From UBA7662 sp943369355 (GTDB lineage Bacteria > Bacteroidota > Bacteroidia > UBA7662): a stretch of 64,000 nt of DNA. This document shows positions 17,523-25,890 of the stretch, in pieces. The position numbers and the translations under genes are program-made. How positions within the stretch are numbered: position 1 is the first letter of the stretch; each line of letters begins with the position of its first letter. The notes beneath the pieces are model-generated. The model ran no database searches. It was given only the letters and a program-made list of their open reading frames with translations, and was not told where the DNA came from. The DNA lies in NCBI GenBank assembly GCA_943369355.1, contig CALRMX020000010.1, forward strand, positions 7,336 to 71,335. Direction: 5' to 3'.

Positions 17523-18189
17523 AAGCGTTAATTTGAATCATCGCCCATTCGAGCTGTTCTTGTTCGTTCATTAAGCTGTTGTCAAGAACGAGTGCATCAG
17601 AGGCTTGAATCAACGGGTTTTCAGATCTCGTTGTATCAATACGGTCTCTTTCAGCCAAATTATGCTGAATTTCTTCCAGTGTATGGTGCTGGCCTTTAGC
17701 TTTCAGTTCATCGAAACGCCTTTGTGCCCTTATTTCAGGACTCGCGGTCATGAATATTTTAATTTCGGCATTCGGAAATACATTAGTTCCGATATCTCTG
17801 CCGTCCATCACTATACCTTTATTTTTACCTGCTTTACGCTGTAAGTGCACCATTGTGGTACGTACGCTTTTTATGGCCGATACAGGACTTACAAGATTAG
17901 ATACTTCCAGACTACGGATGGCCTCTTCAACAGATTCGCCATTCAACCAAGTTTCGTTACGTTGCAATATTGGATTGTAATGAAAATCAATGTGAATGTT
18001 ATGGAGAGCTTCTTCTATGGCTGGAGCATCATCTAGTGGAATATGATGGTGCAAAAAATAGAGCGTAACGGCCCTATACATAGCTCCTGAGTCGACATAA
18101 GCATAACCCAGTCGAGCTGCAATTGCTTTAGCCAGCGTGCTTTTCCCGCAAGAAGAGTATCCGTCGATAGCGATGATGATTCTTTCCAC
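17494..18189 (-). CDS. cmk: Cytidylate kinase
   Basis: A 231-residue nucleotide kinase converting CMP and dCMP to the diphosphates. The P-loop GYSSCGKST sits at residues 10-18, the CMP-binding DGRDIGT and the lid arginines (RAQRRFDE, AERDRIDTTRSENP) are present, and 'YVDSGAMYRAVTL' is the usual substrate segment. Length is normal. The stop overlaps the convergent DUF5723-like gene by 29 bases. An exact -7 promoter box lies only 5 bases upstream of the ATG, suggesting a very short or absent leader. Confidence 0.96.
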   Translation of the reverse strand: MERIIIAIDGYSSCGKSTLAKAIAARLGYAYVDSGAMYRAVTLYFLHHHIPLDDAPAIEEALHNIHIDFHYNPILQRNETWLNGESVEEAIRSLEVSNLVSPVSAIKSVRTTMVHLQRKAGKNKGIVMDGRDIGTNVFPNAEIKIFMTASPEIRAQRRFDELKAKGQHHTLEEIQHNLAERDRIDTTRSENPLIQASDALVLDNSLMNEQEQLEWAMIQINAFRSAKTQIG

Positions 18190-18193
18190 GCGG

Positions 18194-18201
18194 CAAAAGT
18201 A
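18194..18201 (-). promoter_or_regulatory. -7 box of cmk, nearly abutting the start codon
   Basis: Minus strand TACTTTTG, an exact TAnnTTTG match, ending 4 bases from the ATG at 18189. With the usual 5-7 base distance to the start site, transcription would begin at about the A of ATG. Confidence 0.45.
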
Positions 18202-18274
18202 GTGACTTAAATAGCTTTAAACCGCTATTGTTGGGAAAAATAGGCATTCATGCGGTAGTTGGGTGTTTTAAGCC

Positions 18275-18282
18275 TACCTTTG
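18275..18282 (+). promoter_or_regulatory. -7 promoter box of the DEAD-box helicase gene
   Basis: TACCTTTG, an exact TAnnTTTG match followed by CAGC, 26 bases before the ATG at 18309. Confidence 0.5.
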
Positions 18283-18308
18283 CAGCACATTTTAGTATAC
18301 ATTATTTC

Positions 18309-20090
18309 ATGATCACATTCGAATCGCTTCGGCTTAAGGCTGAACTGGTACAGGCCGTGACGGCTCTGGGGTTCACCGAGCCGACGCCCATTCAAGCACA
18401 GGCTATCCCTGTATTGCTTGAGGCTACCACTGACTTTGTAGGACTTGCACAAACGGGAACAGGTAAAACTGCTGCCTTTGGCTTGCCAGCACTCCACCAC
18501 GTAAACACGAGTGAACGTAAAGTTCAGGTACTCATTTTAAGCCCCACTAGGGAGCTTTGCAACCAAATCGCAGAAGATCTCAAAAATTTCTCCCGCTTTA
18601 TGCCCAGCGTACATGTTGCGGCTGTATATGGTGGCACCAGTATTCAAAACCAAATCAAAGAAATACGCCAAGGGGTTCAAATCATTGTAGCAACACCTGG
18701 CCGTTTGATTGACCTAATCGATCGTAAAGCGGTACAGCTCGAAACGGTTTCTTATGTTGTGCTTGATGAAGCCGACGAGATGCTGAACATGGGCTTCCGA
18801 GATGATTTAGATTACATACTTTCGAATACCACGCATAAACAATCGACTTGGCTGTTTTCGGCTACCATGCCGGATGAAGTTCGTCGCATTGCTAAAAACT
18901 ATATGGAGAACCCCAAAGAGCTATCAATGGGGAAAAAGAATAGTGCGGCAAAGAATATAGAGCACGTTTATTATCAGGTTCAAGCTTCACATAAGTACGA
19001 AACCTTAAAACGGTTAGTCGATTACAACCCGGGTATGTATGGAATAATATTTAGCCGCACGAAGTTAGAGGCCCAGGATATCACTGAAAAGCTAATCCGT
19101 GAAGGTTATGATATAGAATCGTTACACGGCGATTTATCACAGCAACAGCGTGATAAAGTGATGGCTCGATTTAGGGAAAAATCGCTTCAGTTGTTGATTG
19201 CAACCGATGTGGCTGCCAGAGGTATAGACGTAGATGGAATTACGCACGTCATCAACTATTCATTGCCCGACGATCCGGAAGTTTATACTCACCGGGCAGG
19301 TAGAACTGCTCGTGCGGGAAAATCTGGTATTTGTATCAGTATCGTTAGCAGTAAGGAGAATGGAAGGGTTCGTCAGATTGAAAAGATGATCGACCGTCAA
19401 TTCACCAAAGCCATGGTTCCAAGTGGTGAAGAAGTATGTGAGAAGCAATTCTTGAGCTTTATTGATAAGATTATCGCTGCCGATGTTGATCATGGTGATT
19501 ACGAGCGCTACGTACCCATGGTGATGGAAAAATTGAAAGATCTATCTAAAGAAGAAATCATTAACAGGGTTGCTTCTTTAGAGTTTAATAGATTCTTGAC
19601 TTACTACCGCAATGCGCGTGATTTGAACGATGGCGGCAAATTCGACCGTAATCGCGAAGATCGCCCAGGCATGAAGAAACTCTTCATGAGCCTCGGCAGT
19701 AAAGATGGTTTTTATAAAGCCAGTTTTCTGCAATTTCTACTCGACAATTCTGGCTTAAAAAAGGCCGACTTGGGACGAATTGATATGGGCGATACCAGAA
19801 GTTTTCTCGAAGCAGAAGACCAGGCTGCTCAGATATTAGTGGATACGTTTAACGGTACCAGTTACAACGGCCGGCCAATTCGTATCGATATCATGGAAGG
19901 CACTGTAGGAGGTGGCCGAAGAGACCGTGATGAACGTGGCGGCCGTAGGGATCGTGACGATCGTGGAGGTTCTTACCGTGGTGGAGGGCGAGATCGTGAC
20001 AGAGGCGGTCGCTCTGGCTCAAGCTATGGCTCTGAACGCCAGGAGCGGAGGTTTGGTGGAAGTAAGCCGCGCGGTAATTACCGCTACTAA
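18309..20090 (+). CDS. DEAD-box RNA helicase with RNA-binding domain and RGG tail
   Basis: A 593-residue ATP-dependent RNA helicase of the DeaD/CsdA type, acting in ribosome assembly and mRNA turnover, especially in the cold. The Q motif (GFTEPTPIQAQAIP), motif I AQTGTGKT, motif II DEAD, motif III SAT and motif VI HRAGRTARAG are all present. A DbpA-like RNA-binding domain follows at about residues 460-535, and the last ~55 residues are an Arg/Gly/Asp-rich disordered tail with repeated RDRDDRGG-type units that should bind RNA. The ATG at 18309 gives a normal helicase N terminus. A hairpin terminator follows the stop. Monocistronic. Confidence 0.95.
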   Translation: MITFESLRLKAELVQAVTALGFTEPTPIQAQAIPVLLEATTDFVGLAQTGTGKTAAFGLPALHHVNTSERKVQVLILSPTRELCNQIAEDLKNFSRFMPSVHVAAVYGGTSIQNQIKEIRQGVQIIVATPGRLIDLIDRKAVQLETVSYVVLDEADEMLNMGFRDDLDYILSNTTHKQSTWLFSATMPDEVRRIAKNYMENPKELSMGKKNSAAKNIEHVYYQVQASHKYETLKRLVDYNPGMYGIIFSRTKLEAQDITEKLIREGYDIESLHGDLSQQQRDKVMARFREKSLQLLIATDVAARGIDVDGITHVINYSLPDDPEVYTHRAGRTARAGKSGICISIVSSKENGRVRQIEKMIDRQFTKAMVPSGEEVCEKQFLSFIDKIIAADVDHGDYERYVPMVMEKLKDLSKEEIINRVASLEFNRFLTYYRNARDLNDGGKFDRNREDRPGMKKLFMSLGSKDGFYKASFLQFLLDNSGLKKADLGRIDMGDTRSFLEAEDQAAQILVDTFNGTSYNGRPIRIDIMEGTVGGGRRDRDERGGRRDRDDRGGSYRGGGRDRDRGGRSGSSYGSERQERRFGGSKPRGNYRY

Positions 20091-20095
20091 ATATT

Positions 20096-20119
20096 AAAGC
20101 GCCGAAAGGCGCTTTTTTT
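20096..20119 (+). terminator. Terminator of the DEAD-box helicase gene
   Basis: Arms AAAGCGCC and GGCGCTTT around a GAAA tetraloop, followed by TTTTTTT. The next minus-strand gene ends at 20122, so only the plus direction has a good T-run. Confidence 0.9.
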
Positions 20120-20121
20120 GT

Positions 20122-20463
20122 TTAAACTGCGAATGAAGTGCCGCAACCGCAAGTTTCGGTGGCATTCGGATTGGTAAATGTAAAGCCTCGATTGTTTAAA
20201 CCTTCCGCAAAATCGAGCGAAACACCTTGCAAGTAAATGGCATGTGCTGGATCTACTGCTATTTTTACCCCGTCAAAATCAAGGATTACATCAGTTTCTG
20301 AGGTTTTTTGGTAATCGAGTATATAGGTCATTCCTGAACAGCCACCACCTTTAACGCCAATTCGTACTAATGCCCCATTTTCGGGTTTTTCCGATGATAA
20401 ACGTTGTAACTCCCGAATTGCACTTGGAGAAACATTCAATTGTAGCGCTTGATTGGTTTCCAT
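20122..20463 (-). CDS. A-type iron-sulfur carrier (IscA/ErpA/SufA family)
   Basis: A 113-residue HesB-like protein that carries or delivers Fe-S clusters to apo-enzymes. The three ligand cysteines are Cys42 (GGGCSGMTY), Cys105 and Cys107 (TCGCGTSF), in the usual positions. No neighbouring suf or isc genes are in the window, so it stands alone; which of IscA, ErpA or SufA it replaces cannot be told. An exact promoter box lies at 20477-20484. It converges on the DEAD-box helicase gene. Confidence 0.93.
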   Translation of the reverse strand: METNQALQLNVSPSAIRELQRLSSEKPENGALVRIGVKGGGCSGMTYILDYQKTSETDVILDFDGVKIAVDPAHAIYLQGVSLDFAEGLNNRGFTFTNPNATETCGCGTSFAV

Positions 20464-20476
20464 AAACTTTATAAAA

Positions 20477-20484
20477 CAAAGTTA
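20477..20484 (-). promoter_or_regulatory. -7 promoter box of the Fe-S carrier gene
   Basis: Minus strand TAACTTTG, an exact TAnnTTTG match, 14 bases before the ATG at 20463. Confidence 0.55.
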
Positions 20485-20545
20485 AGTGAGAAGGTTCAAA
20501 TGTGAACTGTTTAAAACTTGGTTTTCGACTTGTTGCTGAAGCAGG

Positions 20546-20553
20546 TAAATTTG
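20546..20553 (+). promoter_or_regulatory. -7 box abutting the start of the 20558 gene
   Basis: TAAATTTG, an exact TAnnTTTG match, with only 4 bases between it and the ATG at 20558; a leaderless transcript would result if it is used. Confidence 0.35.
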
Positions 20554-20557
20554 AGGT

Positions 20558-21076
20558 ATGTCCTTGATCCTAGAATTAATCAAATTTTTATTGCCTTCGT
20601 TGGTGGTCGTACTGGCGGTTGATAGGGTAATGCGATGGAATTGGCGAAAACAAGAAAGTCAACAAACGTATAAGCTAAAAGCGGAAATAGACAAACAGCT
20701 ATTGCCGATTCGATTGCAGGCTGCAGAACGTATGGTTTTGTTTCTTGAGAGAATTTCACCTGAGGCTTTGTTGCATCGAATAGCCGAGCCTGGCATGTCG
20801 GCGAAAACGTTGCACCTTGCCTTGTTAACGAGTATACGGGCGGAGTATGAACACAATTTCTCGCAACAACTGTATATCGATGAAACGGTATGGGCAGCAA
20901 TTCGATCTGCTAAAGAAGAAGTTGTAGCCTTAGCCAACTCCGCAGGGCAACTTTGTAACGAGCAAGCCAGCTCGCTCGACTACAGTCGTGCCTTATTGGA
21001 ACTCATTCAAAAACAGAGTAATTATCCCACTTCAGCTGCTTTAGCATTGTTGAGAAAGTCAATTCAAAATTTGTGA
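20558..21076 (+). CDS. Membrane-anchored protein of unknown function (DUF7935-like)
   Basis: A 172-residue protein with one N-terminal membrane segment (LILELIKFLLPSLVVVLAV) and a long helical cytoplasmic part. 'PIRLQAAERMVLFLERISPE' is a conserved stretch that I associate with a Bacteroidota family (DUF7935, from memory). It is the first gene of a three-gene operon with the two 5'-nucleotidase-like genes; its TGA overlaps the next GTG start (GTGA). Function unknown; the helical region could be a coiled-coil scaffold. Confidence 0.75.
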   Translation: MSLILELIKFLLPSLVVVLAVDRVMRWNWRKQESQQTYKLKAEIDKQLLPIRLQAAERMVLFLERISPEALLHRIAEPGMSAKTLHLALLTSIRAEYEHNFSQQLYIDETVWAAIRSAKEEVVALANSAGQLCNEQASSLDYSRALLELIQKQSNYPTSAALALLRKSIQNL

Positions 21077-21816
21077 AGCAGAGATACTTGATAGTTCTCG
21101 TCTTTTTATTGGCCGTATTTTCCTGCCGAGAATCGGTATACCTAGCCGTAAAAAGCGACTACAGCCAATACGGTATTGATTCTTCAGTTAAAGAAGACAG
21201 TGGATTAAACGAGTGGTTAACCAGTTATAGAGATAGTTTAAATGGTATTGTAAGCACTGTACTAATTCATAGTTCTAAAGTTCATGCGAAAGGACTGCCT
21301 GAATCGCCTCTTGGAAATTTGTTAGCCGATGTTTTACTCGAACAGTCATCCAATCGTTTGCAGCAAGTAGATTTTGCATTGTTAAATAATGGTGGGATAA
21401 GGGCACCTTTACCACAAGGTGCGGTTACTGTGGGTCATGTAATGGAAGTTCTTCCTTTTATGAATTATGTGGTTATCCTCGAACTATCTGGTGAAACAGT
21501 CAAGGAACTTTTAGATCATTGGGCAGCTAAAGGCGGTACGGCGGTGAGCGGGGTTCATTTTAAAATAGTTAATGAAAAGGCTGTGAACATCGAAGTTAAT
21601 GGTAAACCACTTGTTCTGAGTCAAAAGTATAAATTGGCAACCATTGATTATCTGGCTGATGGAGGAGATGGTTGTGCCTTTTTAAAGGGCACGCTTGTAC
21701 TTCATCGAACGCAATGGTTATTAATGGATCTGTACATAGAGGCATTCAAAGAAATGAATCAAAAAGGAGTGGTGATAAATGCATCAACCGATGGAAGAGT
21801 TACTAGAGAGCCGTAG
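21073..21816 (+). CDS. 5'-nucleotidase C-terminal-domain lipoprotein
   Basis: A 247-residue protein starting with GTG at 21073, inside the stop of the previous gene. The signal peptide ends in the lipobox VFSC, so it is membrane-anchored. The mature part is the C-terminal substrate-binding domain of UshA-type 5'-nucleotidases: 'LGNLLADVLLEQ', 'ALLNNGGIRAPLPQG' and 'GHVMEVLPFMNYVVILELSG', with the nucleoside-stacking region toward the end ('ATIDYLADGGDGCAFLKG'). The metallophosphatase domain is missing here and is encoded by the following gene, which overlaps by 38 bases. Together they probably make one two-chain nucleotidase. Confidence 0.88.
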   Translation: MKQRYLIVLVFLLAVFSCRESVYLAVKSDYSQYGIDSSVKEDSGLNEWLTSYRDSLNGIVSTVLIHSSKVHAKGLPESPLGNLLADVLLEQSSNRLQQVDFALLNNGGIRAPLPQGAVTVGHVMEVLPFMNYVVILELSGETVKELLDHWAAKGGTAVSGVHFKIVNEKAVNIEVNGKPLVLSQKYKLATIDYLADGGDGCAFLKGTLVLHRTQWLLMDLYIEAFKEMNQKGVVINASTDGRVTREP

Positions 21817-22720
21817 ATCTTTTCTCAAACGGTTTGGAATTGTTACCGCTGGGCTAAGCTTGGCCTCGGCCGAGGCTTTTTCCTTAGCTAAAGACGATTT
21901 AGCAACCTTAACCATCTTGCATACCAACGATACGCATAGCCGGCTCGATCCTTTTCCGGCAAATGCTGGCCGATTATCCGGTTTAGGAGGGATAGCAAGA
22001 CGTAAGGCATTGATAGAGACCATCCGGTTGGGATCTGCTCAAAGCTTATTGGTAGATGCTGGAGACATTTTTCAAGGAACACCGTACTTCAATTTTTTCA
22101 AAGGTGAGCCAGAGATGAAAGCATTACAAGCCATGGGCTATGAAGCGGCTACCATGGGTAACCACGATTTTGATGAGGGTGTTGAAAATTTCGCCGAACA
22201 ACTGAAACATGTTCAATTTCCGTTTATCGTTTCGAACTATGATTTTGACGACACAGTATTGGCTGGTCGAATACACAAAAACCGCGTAATCAAGAAGGGT
22301 AGGCTTAAGATTGGCATATTTGGTTTAGGTATAAATCCGGACGGACTTATCCCCCCAAAGCTTTTTGGTAAGGTAAAACACCTTGACCCTCTTGCATTAG
22401 CACAACAACAAGTGACGGAGCTCAAAGATAAAGATGTTGATTTTATCCTGTGCTTGTCTCATTTGGGCTATGAATATCAAGACAGTCGTATTTCAGATAG
22501 GGTTTTAGCTAAGGAAGTAGGTGGAATTGACCTAATCGTAGGAGGACACACCCATACTTTTTTGGATGCACCAGCAGAGATATTAAATCCCGAAAAACGT
22601 ATTACACTTATTGCACAAGCAGGACATTCTGGAGTACGGTTAGGAAAGATAGATTTTACGTTTGAAGTAGAAGGAAGGCGAAGGAAACATTGGTGGTCGG
22701 AAAGTGTGTTTGTAAAGTAA
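21779..22720 (+). CDS. 5'-nucleotidase N-terminal metallophosphatase, separate chain
   Basis: A 313-residue calcineurin-like phosphoesterase corresponding to the N-terminal domain of UshA. All metal-binding motifs are present: NDTHSR, VDAGDIFQG, MGNHDFDEG, CLSHLG and GGHTHTF. The N terminus carries a twin-arginine-like signal (ESRRSFLKRFGIVTAGLSLA), so it may be exported folded with its metals by the Tat system, unlike the Sec-type lipoprotein signal of its partner gene. It overlaps that partner by 38 bases. It should hydrolyse extracellular nucleotides or sugar nucleotides for phosphate and nucleoside recovery; exact substrate unknown. Confidence 0.9.
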   Translation: MHQPMEELLESRRSFLKRFGIVTAGLSLASAEAFSLAKDDLATLTILHTNDTHSRLDPFPANAGRLSGLGGIARRKALIETIRLGSAQSLLVDAGDIFQGTPYFNFFKGEPEMKALQAMGYEAATMGNHDFDEGVENFAEQLKHVQFPFIVSNYDFDDTVLAGRIHKNRVIKKGRLKIGIFGLGINPDGLIPPKLFGKVKHLDPLALAQQQVTELKDKDVDFILCLSHLGYEYQDSRISDRVLAKEVGGIDLIVGGHTHTFLDAPAEILNPEKRITLIAQAGHSGVRLGKIDFTFEVEGRRRKHWWSESVFVK

Positions 22721-23043
22721 TAAATCCAGTACCTCTGATACACTTTTGGAATCAAAACGAGATAGAACGATATACACAAATGTGAGTCAGACATGTACTG
22801 TGAATAAATCGTCACTAAATAATTAAGTTGTATGTTTCGTGTTGATTATCAAGTAGATATAACGAATAAATAAAAATCAAGTGATTCATCTAAAAACTTT
22901 TTAGAAAAAGTTTTGCAGTTGAATGTGGGTAAAATCTGTGCTTTTCAGGCCCTTGCTATTTGTATCACACTTGCAAGTGTAAACAACGTTTTTTAGAGAA
23001 GTTTTTTTGTTTCATATTCGACCTCCCGACCAATTCGGATACA
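22721..23043 (+). promoter_or_regulatory. Intergenic region upstream of dnaA
   Basis: 323 AT-rich bases without a gene. It holds one DnaA-box-like 9-mer (TGTGAATAA at 22799-22807, complement TTATTCACA), a palindrome at 22889-22905 (TCTAAAAA-C-TTTTTAGA) and a perfect 14-base palindrome ACACTTGCAAGTGT at 22967-22980. No clear TAnnTTTG box was found. It is probably the dnaA regulatory region; evidence for a replication origin here is insufficient. Confidence 0.5.
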
Positions 23044-24486
23044 ATGACTGAGCCTATGGAGAGAACGATGGAAATGGTATGGAGCAGCTGCTTGTCGATC
23101 ATTCGCGACAACGTGAATCCTCAAAGTTTCAAGACCTGGTTTGAGCCTATCAAACCAGTTCGCTTGAAAGATAATGTCTTGACGATTCAAGTACCCAGCC
23201 AATTCTTTTATGAATGGTTAGAAGAGCATTATGTGAATTTGCTTCACAAAACAATTCGAAGAGAGTTAGGTGCAGAGGGTAGGTTGGAATACAGTATAGT
23301 GATGGACAATAGTTCGGGCGATAAAGCTCCATACACCATCAACATGCCCGGAAGCGGCATGAAAGCGAAGAACCCGGACTTGACGGTGCCCGTGAACATA
23401 GGCGCTTCGATAAAAAATCCATTTATCATACCTGGATTAAAGAAGATCAATATTGATTCTCAACTGAATCCACGGTATTCGTTCGACAATTTTGTAGAGG
23501 GAGACTCCAACCGCCTTGCTCGTTCGGCAGGTATGGCCGTTGCTTCTAAACCAGGGGGGACTTCATTTAATCCGTTAATGATTTACGGTAATGTGGGTTT
23601 AGGAAAGTCACACTTGGTTCAAGCTATAGGTAATCAAGTAAAGCTTAATTTCCCCAATAAGACAGTTTTGTACGTAACTGCCGAAAAGTTTACACAGCAG
23701 TTTATCGATTCGCTAAGGAATAACTCTGCTAACGATTTTGTGAATTTCTATCAACTCATCGATGTGTTGGTGATCGACGATGTTCATAATTTCGCCAACA
23801 AAGAAAAAACACAAGACGTTTTCTTTCATATCTTCAACCACCTGCACCAATCAGGCAAACAACTTATTCTCACTAGCGACCGTGCACCTAAGGATTTAAA
23901 GGGCATGGAAGAGCGACTACTATCACGCTTTAAGTGGGGATTGAGTACCGATTTACAAGTGCCAGACTTCGAGACGCGCGTGGCTATTTTAGAAATGAAA
24001 ATGTATGCAGATGGAATTGAATTGCCTCGTGAGGTAGTGGAGTTCATCGCACACAACATAACTACCAATATCCGTGAGTTAGAAGGGGCAATTACATCTT
24101 TGCTGGCCTACACGACCTTGAATAACAAGCAGCCGGATATTGAACTAGCCAAAGTGGTGATGCGGAATTTTGTTCGCAACGTTTCTTTAGAAATCTCTAT
24201 CGAAAGCATTCAAAGTTTGGTATGTGAGTATTTCGATTTACCTGTTGATCTGCTCAAGGCCAAAACCCGGAAGCGCGAAATTGTCCAAGCCAGACAAATC
24301 TCGATGTATTTTGCCAAGAAGCTCACCAAGAATAGTTTGAAGACCATTGGGGAGTACTTTGGCGGTCGTGATCACAGTACCGTTATTCACTCTTGCCAAA
24401 CAGTAGAGGATTTGATGGAAACCGATCGCAAATTCAAAGGCTTTGTTGAGGATATTCAGAAGAAAATTAAGATAAGTACCGTGTAA
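23044..24486 (+). CDS. dnaA: Chromosomal replication initiator DnaA
   Basis: A 480-residue AAA+ initiator that binds DnaA boxes and opens oriC. Domain I begins with 'VWSSCLSIIRDNVNPQSFKT', Walker A is GNVGLGKSH, Walker B is VLVIDDVHNF, sensor and arginine-finger segments follow, and the C-terminal domain IV carries the DnaA signature GGRDHSTVIHSCQTV that reads DnaA boxes. The ATG at 23044 starts a normal N terminus; the open frame continues upstream without sense. It is followed after 24 bases by hisS. The neighbours are not the classic dnaN/recF order, as is usual in this phylum. Confidence 0.97.
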   Translation: MTEPMERTMEMVWSSCLSIIRDNVNPQSFKTWFEPIKPVRLKDNVLTIQVPSQFFYEWLEEHYVNLLHKTIRRELGAEGRLEYSIVMDNSSGDKAPYTINMPGSGMKAKNPDLTVPVNIGASIKNPFIIPGLKKINIDSQLNPRYSFDNFVEGDSNRLARSAGMAVASKPGGTSFNPLMIYGNVGLGKSHLVQAIGNQVKLNFPNKTVLYVTAEKFTQQFIDSLRNNSANDFVNFYQLIDVLVIDDVHNFANKEKTQDVFFHIFNHLHQSGKQLILTSDRAPKDLKGMEERLLSRFKWGLSTDLQVPDFETRVAILEMKMYADGIELPREVVEFIAHNITTNIRELEGAITSLLAYTTLNNKQPDIELAKVVMRNFVRNVSLEISIESIQSLVCEYFDLPVDLLKAKTRKREIVQARQISMYFAKKLTKNSLKTIGEYFGGRDHSTVIHSCQTVEDLMETDRKFKGFVEDIQKKIKISTV

Positions 24487-24510
24487 ATTTGACCTGTCAA
24501 ACTTTACCGG

Positions 24511-25890
24511 ATGCAAGTCGTAAAACCATCATTAGCCAGAGGAACCCGTGATTTCGGTCCTGAGCTAATGGCAAAGCGTAAATATATTTTCGGAGTAATT
24601 GAAACCGTATTTAGGAAGTACGGTTTCATGCCTCTTGAAACCCCTGCCATGGAGAATTTAAGTACGCTAACTGGCAAGTATGGGGAAGAGGGGGATCGTT
24701 TGATATTCAAGATTATCAATTCAGGGGATTATCTCAAGGATGTTTCAGATGAGGACTTCAAAGCTGCTCAGAACAACCAATCGAAATCATTCACCGGATT
24801 AATTTCCGAAAAAGCACTCAGATACGATCTTACGGTGCCTTTGGCTCGGTATGTATCCATGAACAGGCATGCTTTGGTTTTCCCTTTTAAGAGATACCAG
24901 ATACAACCCGTTTGGAGAGCAGATCGTCCGCAAAAGGGGCGCTATCGCGAGTTTTATCAATGCGATGTAGACGTAATTGGTTCTGACTCTTTGTTTAATG
25001 AAGCCGAGTTAGTATCAATTTATGTTGAAGTATTTAGGGCGTTAGGGTTTAAGGATTTTACGGTTAGAATTAACAATCGCAAACTATTAGTACCCTTAGC
25101 AAATTGGTTGGGCATGAATGCCAATGCTTCTGATTTTATATTGATACTCGATAAAATCGACAAAATTGGCGTTAATGGGGTAATGGAAGAGCTAGCTGGT
25201 TTGGGTGCCGATGCAAATAAATTAGCTGAGTTCTTCGGTTTACTTGAAAAAGACCATAGAAAAGACCTGTGGTCCAAATTTTCTTCACTTTCGCAGGATG
25301 CAGAATTTCAAAAAGGGATACAGGAATTAGATACTCTGTTTAATCTCTTAAAACCGTTTGGAGTAGAGCAGTATGCTCATTTTGACCCAACATTGGCCCG
25401 GGGTTTAGACTATTACACAGGAACTATACTCGAAGTGGTTACTCACGAAGTAAGTATGGGAAGTATTGGTGGAGGAGGGCGCTACGATAACCTTACGGGC
25501 ATATTCGGCGTAGATGGTTTGACCGGCGTAGGCGTTTCATTCGGTGCCGAACGCATTCTGGATGTGATGGAACAATTGCAGTTGTTTCCTGCCGATATAC
25601 TTCGCTCTTGTGATGTATTAATTTATCTTTTTGGTGATGCCGAATTCGATTACGCGGCTTCTGTTTTACGCAAGTTGAGGGCAGAGGGATGCAAGGCTGA
25701 ACTATATGTCGACGCTGGAAAGATGAAGAAGGCATTTGCCTATGCTGAGGCCAAGGCGATTCCTTATGTAGCCTTGATCGGAGAAAAAGAAAAAGAAGCA
25801 AACGCGGTTATGCTCAAAAATGTGAAAACGGGAGAACAAAGTCCTATTTCTTTGGAAAATTTGGCAAGCTGGCTCATAAAATCGCTATGA
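24511..25890 (+). CDS. hisS: Histidyl-tRNA synthetase
   Basis: A 459-residue class II aminoacyl-tRNA synthetase charging tRNA-His. Motif 1 lies near 'YGFMPLETPAMEN', motif 2 near 'RYQIQPVWRADRPQKGRYRE', the histidine-binding motif is GLDYYTGTILEV, and motif 3 lies at GGGGRYDNLTG with 'GVGVSFGAERI'. The C-terminal anticodon-binding domain starts near residue 365. Length is normal for the longer bacterial type. Its last codons overlap the hutH start by four bases (ATGA), so synthetase and histidine-degrading enzyme are translationally coupled. Confidence 0.97.
   Translation: MQVVKPSLARGTRDFGPELMAKRKYIFGVIETVFRKYGFMPLETPAMENLSTLTGKYGEEGDRLIFKIINSGDYLKDVSDEDFKAAQNNQSKSFTGLISEKALRYDLTVPLARYVSMNRHALVFPFKRYQIQPVWRADRPQKGRYREFYQCDVDVIGSDSLFNEAELVSIYVEVFRALGFKDFTVRINNRKLLVPLANWLGMNANASDFILILDKIDKIGVNGVMEELAGLGADANKLAEFFGLLEKDHRKDLWSKFSSLSQDAEFQKGIQELDTLFNLLKPFGVEQYAHFDPTLARGLDYYTGTILEVVTHEVSMGSIGGGGRYDNLTGIFGVDGLTGVGVSFGAERILDVMEQLQLFPADILRSCDVLIYLFGDAEFDYAASVLRKLRAEGCKAELYVDAGKMKKAFAYAEAKAIPYVALIGEKEKEANAVMLKNVKTGEQSPISLENLASWLIKSL

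Noticed and set aside
22721..23043. Replication origin next to dnaA
   Set aside because: Only one DnaA-box-like 9-mer and no repeated boxes or strong unwinding element; in Bacteroidota oriC is often away from dnaA.
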